Shown here one piece after another: positions 51,326-59,821 of a stretch of DNA of 64,000 nucleotides. Positions within the stretch are counted from its first letter, which is position 1; every line of letters begins with the position of its first letter. Location: assembly GCF_016863435.1 (NCBI RefSeq), contig NZ_BOOW01000022.1, positions 62,001 to 126,000 on the forward strand, in the 5' to 3' direction. Position numbers and translations under genes: made by a program. A model generated the notes under the pieces. That model was not told where the DNA came from and did no database searches. It worked only from the letters and a program-made list of their open reading frames with translations. The stretch is from Sinosporangium siamense (GTDB lineage: Bacteria > Actinomycetota > Actinomycetes > Streptosporangiales > Streptosporangiaceae).

Positions 51326-51466
51326 TCGAGTGCCGGGTCGCCCAGCTCCGCCGCGGCTTCGACGTATAGGTTGCCCACGTCCAGGCCGGCGAGCACGCGT
51401 TTCAACACGGATAAGACCCGGGGTCACGCCGTATGGCCAGACCAGGGTGAACACAGGAGGTCGTTG

Positions 51467-52081
51467 TCATCGAGGACAGGCGGTGTTGGCAGGCGCTTCC
51501 GGTGAGTCGGTGTTCAAGGTGAGGCCCCAGGCTCTGTACAAGCGCGCGGGCACGGGAGGGTCACATACACGCGCATCGTAGACGCCTGCATACTTCCATT
51601 TCCCATCACCCTGCCGAGTCCAGTGGTAAATACCGTCCTTCAGCGACGCGATAGTGTGATAAACATCAGCGGCTTTCGTCTTGCCATAGATAATGCCGTA
51701 GTAGATAGTGCCCCCAGTGGCAACGTCGGTTGCCCGGCCGGAGGGGCCGGAGGCCCTCGCTGCAGCCGCGAGTGCGTCGCGTGTCGCCTGTCCGATCTCA
51801 AGGGGCAAGGCCATCCCAGCGGGGTGCCGCGGACCGAGATCTTCCTCTTCCTCTTGTAAATCCTTTCCGGCAGCGTCCCCGGGCTGGCTGTCGGTCTGTC
51901 CCACGTCTTGCGGAGACGGCGCCGAACCCGTGGCGACCACGGGTGTCAGGGCGGCAGTTGGCGGGCCACTCGCGGGCTGCGGAGAAGCGCCGAACACAAT
52001 TGCCACCGTCGCGATCGCAGCCACTGTGACCAGTATGGCCATACCGAGGACCGTCACCGTTAAAAGCGGTTTCGCCTTCAT
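51467..52081 (-). CDS. Hypothetical membrane-anchored exported protein
   Basis: The 204 residues start MKAKPLLTVTVLGMAILVTV, a signal anchor. A Pro/Ala/Ser-rich and Glu-rich linker (about 35-90) leads to a C-terminal domain with TIYYGIIYGKTKAADVYHTI, KDGIYHWTRQGDGKWKYAGV and YDARVCDPPVPARLYRAWG. Two Cys may pair. The family is not recognised. The ribosome site is weak and the frame extends 14 codons upstream. Confidence 0.65.
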   Translation of the reverse strand: MKAKPLLTVTVLGMAILVTVAAIATVAIVFGASPQPASGPPTAALTPVVATGSAPSPQDVGQTDSQPGDAAGKDLQEEEEDLGPRHPAGMALPLEIGQATRDALAAAARASGPSGRATDVATGGTIYYGIIYGKTKAADVYHTIASLKDGIYHWTRQGDGKWKYAGVYDARVCDPPVPARLYRAWGLTLNTDSPEAPANTACPR

Positions 52082-52385
52082 AGAAATATCTTCGCATACG
52101 CACTTGTCCCACGCCCGTCGCATTCTTCACACGACAGGCGTTAAGTGGGAATCGATGGGAAACTCACCGCCGTTGGACCCGCAATATGCCTGGGAAGAGA
52201 GCGACGCGGAATAGATAACACGACGTAAATTCGAGGAACATGTCGTCTGTCATCAGGTCGCGAACGGCTCGAAGTCGACACCGCCAGCGATACCGCCCAC
52301 CTGCGACTCCGCTTCCAGCGGCCGGACTCTCCGAGCGAACTCCTACCGGCACGACTGCGTCGACGCTCCAGAGGGCGATGGGACT
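52082..52385. other. Gene-free divergent promoter region
   Basis: It separates the exported protein gene from the TetR gene. No other feature was found. Confidence 0.4.
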
Positions 52386-52418
52386 AATTTGGAGTCGACT
52401 CCAAATTTTCAGTACACT
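52386..52418 (+). promoter_or_regulatory. Promoter with a 22-bp perfect palindrome, leaderless TetR transcript
   Basis: Bases 52386-52407 form a perfect palindrome around GGAGTCGACTCC. TTGGAG (52389-52394) inside it and TACACT (52413-52418), 18 bp apart, make a promoter whose expected start is base 52425, the A of the TetR ATG. Operator and -35 overlap, so the regulator would repress itself. Confidence 0.7.
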
Positions 52419-52424
52419 CCAAGC

Positions 52425-53078
52425 ATGTCTGAGGGGCTGCGAGAGCGGAAGAAGCGGCAGACGCGTGAGCGCATCTCCGAGGTGGCCGTCGGTCTTTTCG
52501 TGGCGCGCGGCTTCGACAAGGTCACCATCGCCGAGGTTGCCGAGGCGGCCGAAGTGTCGGTCAACACCGTTTACAACTACTTCGCCTGCAAGGAGGATCT
52601 CGTCCTCCCACCGGAAGAGGCGTCCGTGCAGCGACTGGCCGACATCGTCCGGCAGCGGCCGGTCGGGCAGTCGGCAGCGGGTGCGGTGTTGGCCGAGCTT
52701 CGCAGTGCCGTACGGCGGCGCGACCGCAAGGTCGGGTTGAGCCCGGGATTTGGACGGGTGCTGGAGATGATGAGGGCGGCCCCCACGCTGGCCGCCCGCC
52801 TGGAAGATCTCGGGCGGGACATGACGGAGGCTCTCACCCTGGCGCTGGCCGAGGAGACCGGGGCGAAGCAGGATGATCTGCTGCCGCGCGTGGTGGCCTG
52901 GCAGATCGGGAGTCTGCACGCGCTCGTTTACACCGAAGTCGGGCAGCGGGCGGCTTTGGGTGAGTCTTCCGATGCCATTTCCACTGCCCTGGTGAACCTC
53001 CTGGACACCGTCGAGGGACTCCTCAGCGAGCGCGTCCTCACCTATGCCACACGGGAGGGAAACTCATGTTCAGGGTGA
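52425..53078 (+). CDS. TetR family regulator (leaderless)
   Basis: This 217-residue protein starts MSEGLRERKKRQTRERISEV. The HTH is VTIAEVAEAAEVSVNTVYNY (about 34-53) followed by the usual FACKEDL. The ligand domain is helical. The -10 box places the transcript start at the ATG, and the palindrome in the promoter should be its own operator. The DUF6204 gene overlaps its end by 13 bases, so the two form an operon. Confidence 0.88.
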   Translation: MSEGLRERKKRQTRERISEVAVGLFVARGFDKVTIAEVAEAAEVSVNTVYNYFACKEDLVLPPEEASVQRLADIVRQRPVGQSAAGAVLAELRSAVRRRDRKVGLSPGFGRVLEMMRAAPTLAARLEDLGRDMTEALTLALAEETGAKQDDLLPRVVAWQIGSLHALVYTEVGQRAALGESSDAISTALVNLLDTVEGLLSERVLTYATREGNSCSG

Positions 53079-53362
53079 CCATCAGGGGCAAGTTCCAGGC
53101 GCTCGGCGAGGACGACCGAGCCGCTGTGCTGGCCGCAGGCGGCACGGCCTACACCGAAGCCGGCACGTTCACCCACGACCAGAGCGTGTCCGCATTCACC
53201 TTCCGCTGCCAGGTGTCTGCGGGAGAGGGTGACGGCGAGGATGAGGCGGCCCTGGGAGCCATGGCAGCGCTGGACACGTATGGGTGCCCGCACGAGATCC
53301 TGAAGATCGCAGTAACGGACATGCGTGACATCAAGATCCGCCGAAAGTCGCGGACCGCCTGA
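53066..53362 (+). CDS. DUF6204 family protein
   Basis: The 98 residues start MFRVTIRGKFQALGEDDRAA. AGTFTHDQSVSAFTFRCQVS and the ending VTDMRDIKIRRKS match the DUF6204 family as I remember it, small actinobacterial proteins of unknown function. GGAGGG lies 7 bases before the ATG. It is in an operon with the TetR gene. Confidence 0.8.
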   Translation: MFRVTIRGKFQALGEDDRAAVLAAGGTAYTEAGTFTHDQSVSAFTFRCQVSAGEGDGEDEAALGAMAALDTYGCPHEILKIAVTDMRDIKIRRKSRTA

Positions 53363-53624
53363 GAGCGGCCGATCGTCAGGCAGTGACAAGGGACCGCCAC
53401 GTGGGCGTGCGCCATACAACAAACAGTTCGCCCTGGGCGGGTGCTCTCCTCCTCCAAACCGGGGTTGAACGCCCGCTTTTGCGGACCAGGATCGGTAGCG
53501 AATCGCGCCTGGGAACCAGGAGGCGAAGTTCCATGCCTCCCACTCGCCGTCGCTTCCCGGCATCGTTTCTCGATTCGAGCCTCTTTTCCACACGGTGCCG
53601 TTCGGGAGTACGTACCATTCTCCC

Positions 53625-54230
53625 GTGACAGAGATCATCTTGGCACTGATCGTGATCCTGGGCATTCCTCTCGGACTTGCGCTCGGCTCTATAGGACTTA
53701 CGAGGCGATCGGTCCCGGACAGTCGCCATGCTCGCGTGGAGCGGCCCTACCTGGTCAGGGCATCGGTTCTGTCGCTGTTCGCCATCGTGCTGATGGTGCT
53801 CATCGCATGGTTCACGCACGAGGATGTGCACTATTACGGTTTCGGAAAGGCTTTGTACATGCTGGGGGCCATGATAGGAGGTGGTTTATTACTTCTCGGC
53901 TTGGGGCCGTTCACCCCATGGCTGTTGGGAGAGCTTGGAAGATTCGCTGTACGGCTGTCGCCGCCGATTCGCCTGGCAGCGCTTGACATTGCCGGTAATC
54001 GTCGCCGGACGGCTCCTATGGTCGCGGCTACGATGATTTCCACAGCCCTGGCGATCACGTTACTCATCACCACGTCGGCCACAATTGCGCAGAGCAGGGC
54101 GGAATACCAATTCCAGGCCCCGACCGATTGGCTGATCTACGTCGCCGTCGCGGTCGCCATCGCCCTCTTGGTGGCATTGTTTGCGCCGGGCAGGACGGCC
54201 GCCGCTTCCCGATCGAGACGTGTTCTATAG
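53625..54230 (+). pseudogene. ABC transporter permease fragment (FtsX-like), N-terminally truncated
   Basis: The readable frame of about 201 residues has helices LILALIVILGIPLGLALGSI-like at the start, then GGGLLLLGLGPFTPWLLGEL and RLAALDIAGNRRRTAPMVAA. These belong to the middle of an FtsX-domain permease (normally about 800 residues). The extracellular domain and first helices are missing. The piece at 54249 continues the same protein after a break. Confidence 0.7.
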
Positions 54231-54248
54231 CGGGCCGGCAACTCAGCC

Positions 54249-54533
54249 ATGCCCCTCCGGTTGTTCTCCGCATATCGTGTGGGTCTTGGCGCGGCGTGCG
54301 GCACGGCGATGGGCACAGCCGCCGGATGCACAGTCGGGTTGTTATTGGCATGGCCGATGACGGCCTCGGTTTCCTGGGATCCACACCCGCGGGCAGCCTT
54401 CGACACCCCATGGTTGATAATCGCAGCTCTTGCCATCGGGCTGCCCATCCTCGCCGCAACTATCGCCGGCCTTGCTCCGACCGGTAGAACCACCCGGTCG
54501 GGCACCACCGAAGGAACCGCACACCAGACATGA
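54249..54533 (+). pseudogene. ABC transporter permease fragment (FtsX-like), C-terminal end
   Basis: AYRVGLGAACGTAMGTAAGC, VGLLLAWPMTASVSWDPHPR and FDTPWLIIAALAIGLPILAA are the last helices and end of an FtsX-like permease. With 53625-54230 it makes a broken gene; the region between the pieces and the start is lost. The matching ATPase gene is absent. Confidence 0.7.
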
Positions 54534-54982
54534 ATCGACTCCATGTGAGTGGCTTTGGCGTCCGCCGGGGCGATCTCTGCCGCAGCATGTCGACCGAGTG
54601 AACACACCATGTCGTTCCCGCCAGCAGTCCTGGAGAACGGTGTCTCCTGGCCGAGGCGCATGCGCCTGGCACCCCACCGCCCGCATCACCGAGAGGTCTT
54701 CTGAAGACAGGCGCGAGTTGCTCCGGGGCGGTTCTCCGCCGTTTGAGTGAATCGAATGAACGTGGCAGTCACCTCGATGTGGGCCGCGCCCCCGCACAGT
54801 CATCCGTCTGAGCGGAAAGCGCGGCTCCCACCTTGGCCTTGCCGTTCCTTGATCGCTAGCCACGGTGGCGGCCTACGCAGACAGCTTTTGATCGGGGCCT
54901 GCATCCCGTCGAGGAGGCCGCGCTGCCTGCTGCTTCGGCCGCCGGCTGACAACCGTGGCTTTCGCCGTACCGAAACGGATGC
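54534..54982. other. Gene-free stretch
   Basis: I see no supported gene. One copy of the dispersed motif (CTTTCGCCGTACC, near 54960) lies at its end. Confidence 0.4.
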
Positions 54983-56437
54983 TCAGGCCACCAGGCCCTG
55001 CTCCTCCAGTTCGGTGAGCTGGACGGTGCACAGGCCACCGCGTTCGTTTTTCACGTCGGTCACCTTGAGTTGTGTGCCGGGAGCGAGAATGAATTCCTCC
55101 TCGCCGGTGAAGGCGGAGAAACGCCGGATGCCCACAGCTCGCATCGGGATCACCTCGAAAAGAGTGCGCTTGCCGCGGCTGCCGAGGAATGCCTTGGCCA
55201 CGCTGAGCTTCGACGTGCACGAGGACACTCCCCACCATGTCACGGTCCGCCCGAGTGGGTATTGCGAGCGAAGGTCCAGGGACACACCGCGCCATAGCGG
55301 TTCCTGGCGGACAGGCAGACGCGACACCGCCGAGAACAAGAGGCGCAAATACGGGAGGTACGGAAGGATCCTGGTTCGGTCGGGGTTGCGGAGGTTGGCG
55401 TTGATCTCTCGGTAGAAAGCTGACTCACAGGTGTACAGGTAGAGGGCCGCGACCTCGTCGGCGGACAGCTTGTCGGTCTTTTTCTTCGACTGTATGACGC
55501 CGAAGTCGTGCGACTGGTCCACATGCCAGTCGAGACCCGACAAGAACTTCGCCACCGGGGCGATGGCCTCCCGGAAGTCCATGAGCGGGGTGTCGAACAC
55601 GCCGGTGATGGCCGGGAGGATCAGCCCCTCGTCCTTAACGCTGGCGAGGCGTTCGAGGTAGAGCTTGTGCAGCTCCATGGTGGAGGCGATGAACGCCCCC
55701 ATGCGGTCGACCGTGTCCGCGTCCGTCCCGCCGGCTTCCGCCGCCTCCTTGTTCCACCCCTTGCCGGGCAGCCAGTCGATGTCGTCGGCTCCCAGCGCGT
55801 TGAGTGCGGCGTTCACCGCGGCGAAATGGTTTCCGTCGCAGAAGATGTCGCCCTGGGCCGCGGGGTTGGGGTGGTCGATATGGCGGACCTCCACCCCGGG
55901 ATATTTCTGCTGCAGCCGGAGCACAACTGCTTTCAGGTTGCGTGCGTGAGCTCCCCACCACGCGAAGACGACGCCCCGGTCTTCCTCATCTTCGGCCTCC
56001 TGCTTGGCCTTCAGGATTTCCTCGACGATTTTTTCGACGACCGGACGCCAGAACGTGGTGTGCTGGTCGGTGGTCATCGCCCCGTCGCCGCTCGCGGTGA
56101 GGGCCGCGTTCAGGAGCAACACCCCCTGCGTAAGCATCGCCTGGAACCACTCCGGCGGCTGCACGGTGTCGTGCTCTTTCAGAAGTGCGCGGATGTCGGC
56201 GATCGGCGTCTTCTTGGGGATGCCGTGTTTCCACATCGCCGCGGCCTTGATGATGCAGCGGATGGAGACGACCCTGCCGAACTGACTGTCCTTCCAGTCG
56301 TGGAAGGTGTTGTCGAACATGGCGATGCCGGTGGCGCTCTCGGCCCGCGGGTAAGGGTTCTGGCCGAAGACGACGACCTTCCATTTGTGCGGCGGGTTCG
56401 GCTTGAGCGCCTGGAAGGTGAGTTCGCGGACGGGCAC
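54983..56437 (-). CDS. Uracil-DNA-glycosylase-like / ADP-ribosyltransferase fusion protein
   Basis: The 484 residues have two domains. The first (about 1-225) is family-1 UDG-like: VVFGQNPYPRAESATGIAMF (motif GQDPYH with Asp replaced by Asn and His by Pro), GVLLLNAALTAS (uracil-binding Asn kept), VFAWWGAHARN, and HPNPAAQGDIFCDGNHFAAV (HPSPLS region, His kept). The second (about 315-484) is an R-S-E ADP-ribosyltransferase: YLYTCESAFYREINANLR, Arg in PLWRGVSLDL, Ser motif VSSCTSKLSVAKAFL, and catalytic GEEEFILAPGTQL. The GTG at 56437 is preferred; a GTG at 56509 would overlap the macrodomain gene. The glycosylase may be inactive and act as DNA sensor. Confidence 0.85.
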   Translation of the reverse strand: MPVRELTFQALKPNPPHKWKVVVFGQNPYPRAESATGIAMFDNTFHDWKDSQFGRVVSIRCIIKAAAMWKHGIPKKTPIADIRALLKEHDTVQPPEWFQAMLTQGVLLLNAALTASGDGAMTTDQHTTFWRPVVEKIVEEILKAKQEAEDEEDRGVVFAWWGAHARNLKAVVLRLQQKYPGVEVRHIDHPNPAAQGDIFCDGNHFAAVNAALNALGADDIDWLPGKGWNKEAAEAGGTDADTVDRMGAFIASTMELHKLYLERLASVKDEGLILPAITGVFDTPLMDFREAIAPVAKFLSGLDWHVDQSHDFGVIQSKKKTDKLSADEVAALYLYTCESAFYREINANLRNPDRTRILPYLPYLRLLFSAVSRLPVRQEPLWRGVSLDLRSQYPLGRTVTWWGVSSCTSKLSVAKAFLGSRGKRTLFEVIPMRAVGIRRFSAFTGEEEFILAPGTQLKVTDVKNERGGLCTVQLTELEEQGLVA

Positions 56438-56438
56438 G

Positions 56439-57083
56439 ATGTCCGGACTGCGCCCCAGGCCGATCAACGCCGATGTGGTGCAGGCGTGGCGGGCAGCGTT
56501 CGCCGACACCCCCGAGATCGAGATCTACCAGGGGTCGATCCTCAACCAGCAGGTCGACGCGTGGGTCACCCCGACCAACTCGCGTGCGCAGATGAACGGC
56601 GGCGTCGACGCGGTCATCAAGGACCACCTCGGGGCCGGGATCCAAGTGCGCGTTCGGCGCGCCATTCGCAGCCAGTTCGGGGAAGCGTTGCCGGTGGGAA
56701 GTGCCGTGTGCGTGCCGTCCGGAGCGGCCACTCCGAAGTTCCTGATCTCGACCCCGACAATGGTGCACGTGGCGGAGAACGTCAGCGAGACGCTGAACGT
56801 GGCCCTGGCGTGCACGGCAGCCTTCCAGGCCATCCATATGCAGAACGAGAAGGCCCCGGGCAGCATCACATCGGTCGCACTGGTCGGCATGGGCGCGGCG
56901 ACCGGCGAGGTGCCGCCTCAGATTTGCGCCAATCTGATGTGGACCGGCTACACGCTGTTCAACGACTACTACTTCCACGACTATGACGACCTGCGGAAGA
57001 CAGTCCTCGAACAACTTGGCGACATCGAGAGCCGCCCTGCGGAGCGTGTACGGATCAAGCCTCCTCAGACTCAGGGTTCCTGA
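56439..57083 (+). CDS. Macrodomain protein, likely ADP-ribosyl hydrolase partner
   Basis: The 214 residues form a macrodomain: IEIYQGSILNQQVDAWVTPT, NSRAQMNGGVDAVIKDHLGA (ADP-ribose loop 1) and SVALVGMGAATGEVPPQICA (loop 2). Macrodomains bind or remove ADP-ribose. Its ATG lies one base from the GTG of the divergent UDG-ART gene. The natural role is to reverse or buffer the modification made by that enzyme, like DarG opposite DarT. The exact start is uncertain because no strong ribosome site is visible. Confidence 0.85.
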   Translation: MSGLRPRPINADVVQAWRAAFADTPEIEIYQGSILNQQVDAWVTPTNSRAQMNGGVDAVIKDHLGAGIQVRVRRAIRSQFGEALPVGSAVCVPSGAATPKFLISTPTMVHVAENVSETLNVALACTAAFQAIHMQNEKAPGSITSVALVGMGAATGEVPPQICANLMWTGYTLFNDYYFHDYDDLRKTVLEQLGDIESRPAERVRIKPPQTQGS

Positions 57084-57201
57084 CGTTGGCGAGGCCCTCG
57101 GCATCACGATCCGGCTCGGCTTGAGCCGGCCGGATCATGTGTTCCCCTCGGTCTTCTCGATCGCACCGCAGCGCGCAAGTGCGCCGTTCATCCAGGTCCG
57201 G

Positions 57202-57531
57202 TCAATCGCTCTCGCCGGGTGTCGCCACGCGAAGCCGGTTGCTGTCGGGGTCCTGGATTTCGATCTCGCGGGCCCATGGGACTTCCTGCACATCGACGCC
57301 GAACTCGGCCGCGATGGCGTCGACGTCGCGAACTTTGAGATAGATCAACGTGCCGGGGCGGGCGTCACCCTTGTGCTCGGACAAGTAGATCCGCATATCA
57401 CCGCGTGCGACTTCCACGAAAGCCGGAAAATCCGGCTGGAAACGGTGCTCCCACTGTTTGGTGAAGCCCAGCCGTTCATACCAGCCGACTGCCTCCCCGG
57501 CATCTTTGACATGGAGGATGGGAATGATCAT
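57202..57531 (-). CDS. VOC family protein (glyoxalase/bleomycin-resistance fold)
   Basis: The 109 residues start MIIPILHVKDAGEAVGWYER, a single VOC domain half-barrel pair with LGFTKQWEHRFQPDFPAFVE and a C-terminal IEIQDPDSNRLRVATPGESD. It may bind a metal or a drug; the specificity is unknown. GAGG lies 8 bases before the ATG at 57531. Confidence 0.88.
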   Translation of the reverse strand: MIIPILHVKDAGEAVGWYERLGFTKQWEHRFQPDFPAFVEVARGDMRIYLSEHKGDARPGTLIYLKVRDVDAIAAEFGVDVQEVPWAREIEIQDPDSNRLRVATPGESD

Positions 57532-57626
57532 TTCATACACCTCTGCGAGACTACTCGGCGCGAACCCCGCCCCATGTGCCGCGATGCCCCTCGGGGAGCA
57601 GGCACCGTGAGGGACTTGCCGGCCCC

Positions 57627-58403
57627 TCAAGCGCTGTGACGGAAGAAGTCGGTTAAGGCAGGAGCCAGGGTCTCGTTGGGCACACCGTGCCACTCCCCCT
57701 TCAAGGCCAGGTGGTGCCCCTCGGGGAGCGCCGCCGCCACGGCTTGTGCCCAGCCGCGGAGGCGGTCGTCGCTGGCCTCACTGCTGATCACCAAGCTGGG
57801 CGCGGTGACGGACGTCAGGGTGGCGCGGGTGACGGCAGGGGTGATCCGGCAGTCGTAGGCGAGCGTGTGGGCGACGCTTTCCATCAGCGGGAAGAACGGG
57901 GCCTGGCGCATCCCCTTGATGATCTCGGCTGGGACACCGATGCTGACACTGAAGTGCTCGACCGCGTCGGCGCGGCGGCCGGCGGTGACGAGCGCCTCGA
58001 TCTCGGCGGCGAGGTCGTCGTCGTGTGGGGGCTGGTCGAGGACGATCGGGGGTTCGAGGAGCGACAACGCTGAGATCGGCAGCCTGGCCGCCGCTCCTAG
58101 CAGAGCCAGAGCGGCGCCGGAGGAGAAGCCGTGGACGAAGGCCGCCCCTCCGTTCGCCCCGATCAGGGACGCCAGGTCCTCCACCTCGCGGTCCACCGCG
58201 TAAGGCAAGGTGTCGCCGCTTTCACCACGTCCGCGTCTGTCGTAGGTCACCACGGTGAAGCTGCCGGCGAGGTGTTCGGCGAGGGAGGGCATGGGTCCGT
58301 TTCGACGGAAACCTCCGGCAGCGTCGACCAGGATGAGTGTGGGCCCTGTGCCGACCCTTTCGAAGGCGATGTGGGTGCCGTCGCGTGAGGTCACCGCTGC
58401 CAT
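57627..58403 (-). CDS. Alpha/beta hydrolase
   Basis: The 258 residues match the alpha/beta hydrolase fold. FTVVTYDRRGRGESGDTLPY is the oxyanion-loop region. The nucleophile Ser is in FVHGFSSGAALALLGA (GFSSG, about residue 95). The Asp is near SEASDDRLRG and the His is in LALKGEWHGVPNETL. Substrate unknown. It precedes the VOC gene on the same strand. Confidence 0.9.
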   Translation of the reverse strand: MAAVTSRDGTHIAFERVGTGPTLILVDAAGGFRRNGPMPSLAEHLAGSFTVVTYDRRGRGESGDTLPYAVDREVEDLASLIGANGGAAFVHGFSSGAALALLGAAARLPISALSLLEPPIVLDQPPHDDDLAAEIEALVTAGRRADAVEHFSVSIGVPAEIIKGMRQAPFFPLMESVAHTLAYDCRITPAVTRATLTSVTAPSLVISSEASDDRLRGWAQAVAAALPEGHHLALKGEWHGVPNETLAPALTDFFRHSA

Positions 58404-58569
58404 GATCGATCCCTCCGTTCACCGGTCTTCGAGGCTAGTCGCCGTCACCGACAAAACCACGCTCGATCTTGTGCGCTGACAAGGGGCATCGGGCCGCGTG
58501 CACTCCTCGCCGCCGTCGGTCGCGGCCTGCCGCCTCTGGCGACACCGGCCCCTGCCGGGCCGGACGGGC

Positions 58570-59739
58570 CTACTTGGCTTTGCCGTACGTCAAGCGTCGG
58601 AGCAGGCTTTCGGCCGGGCCGCGGCGGCCGCGGGGGGCCTGGGAGGCGGCGAGGAGCACGGTGGCCAGCCAGACGATCACGGCGATGCCGGATGCGGCGG
58701 CGTCGCCGACCTTGGTGCCGAGGCCGCCGAGGTAGGGGGTGAAGATGGCGACGAACAGCACCGATTGCAGCAGGTAGCAGGTCAGGGACCATTGGCCGCA
58801 CGCGGCGAGAGCCTTGGCGATCGGCCCGGGATGGCCGGTGGTGCGGTCTGCCAGGAGAGCGAACAGGGCGGCGTAGCCCACACCGCCCGCGACTCCGGTC
58901 AGGCTGTGCACGGTGTTTGCGGTCACGGAGATCATGTCGGAGGGTGACCAGAGCTGGGTGTCGATGAGCGTCAACGGGAGTCCGCCGGCGACTGCCGTGC
59001 CCACGCCCAGCGTCGCCGCCCTGGTCAGGAGCGCTCGGTGCAGGCCGGGGTGGTCGAGCAGGCGGCGCCTGGCCGCCCAGATGCCGAGGAAGAAAGTGGG
59101 CAGGACGGAGACGACCAGGTAGGTAGGCGTCATCATGGACCACACGGTCAGCCGCGAGACTAGCGCTTCGATCGGCTCCGCCATCGCAGTCGGGCTCATG
59201 GTCCTTTCAAAGGTGACGGTGACCAGGCCGAGTGGGAAGAGGACCGCCACGTGCAGCACCAAGCCGACCACTGCCGCCCATAGCAGTGCGCGGTCGCTGC
59301 GCCGGATGAATCCCACGAACATCAGACCGATGAGGCCATAGGCCCCCAAGATGTCACCGAAGAACAGCAGCAGCACATGACAGAGACCAAAGGCGAACAA
59401 CCACAGGCTTCGCCTGCGCAGCAGCTTGCGCACCTGAGGCCAATCCCGGCCGGCGTCGGTCTGCCGCTGGGCGAGATGGGCGAGCCCGTAACCGAACAGG
59501 GCGGCGAACAGGGGAAGCGCCCGCCCGTCGACCAGGAGCACTTGGGCACCGGCCACGAAGCGGTCAACGGTGTCGCCGTCCTTGGAATAGCCGCGGAAGC
59601 CCGCCGACCGCACTGAAAGATAGATGTGCGCGTGCGCCAGCGCGATGAGCAGCAGCATCACGCCTCGTGCCAGATCGGGGGCCAGGGACCGCCTGGTCAG
59701 CGGCGTCGCCCTGGGAACCGCTGATGTTTCGGTGGACAT
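58570..59739 (-). CDS. DUF418 family membrane protein
   Basis: The 389 residues have about nine to ten helices. SLAPDLARGVMLLLIALAHA and LFGYGLAHLAQRQ, together with the late GQWSLTCYLLQSVLFVAIF, mark the DUF418/YeiB-like family of unknown function. The ATG at 59739 is chosen. Its last codons (TYGKAK) overlap the dispersed TACGGCAAAGCC motif. It is divergent from a TetR gene that probably controls it. Confidence 0.88.
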   Translation of the reverse strand: MSTETSAVPRATPLTRRSLAPDLARGVMLLLIALAHAHIYLSVRSAGFRGYSKDGDTVDRFVAGAQVLLVDGRALPLFAALFGYGLAHLAQRQTDAGRDWPQVRKLLRRRSLWLFAFGLCHVLLLFFGDILGAYGLIGLMFVGFIRRSDRALLWAAVVGLVLHVAVLFPLGLVTVTFERTMSPTAMAEPIEALVSRLTVWSMMTPTYLVVSVLPTFFLGIWAARRRLLDHPGLHRALLTRAATLGVGTAVAGGLPLTLIDTQLWSPSDMISVTANTVHSLTGVAGGVGYAALFALLADRTTGHPGPIAKALAACGQWSLTCYLLQSVLFVAIFTPYLGGLGTKVGDAAASGIAVIVWLATVLLAASQAPRGRRGPAESLLRRLTYGKAK

Positions 59740-59751
59740 GATCGCTCCGAA

Positions 59752-59809
59752 CTTAGATACATGACTGTAGCTTGTGGCACCCAAGGTAAGCTACAACCGC
59801 GTATCTAAG
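59752..59809. promoter_or_regulatory. Nested inverted repeats between DUF418 and TetR genes
   Basis: CTTAGATAC (59752-59760) pairs with GTATCTAAG (59801-59809), and inside them TGTAGCTT (59766-59773) pairs with AAGCTACA (59788-59795). They fill the divergent promoter and are likely TetR operators. Confidence 0.65.
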
Positions 59810-59821
59810 CAAGGGGCGACC

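Noticed and set aside
54535-54980. Several short frames between the permease remnant and the UDG-ART gene
   Set aside because: None has a ribosome site or recognisable sequence, and all are mutually overlapping.
55508-56986. Plus-strand frame of 492 codons opposite the UDG-ART gene
   Set aside because: It is antisense to a gene with clear UDG and ART motifs and has no family signature of its own.
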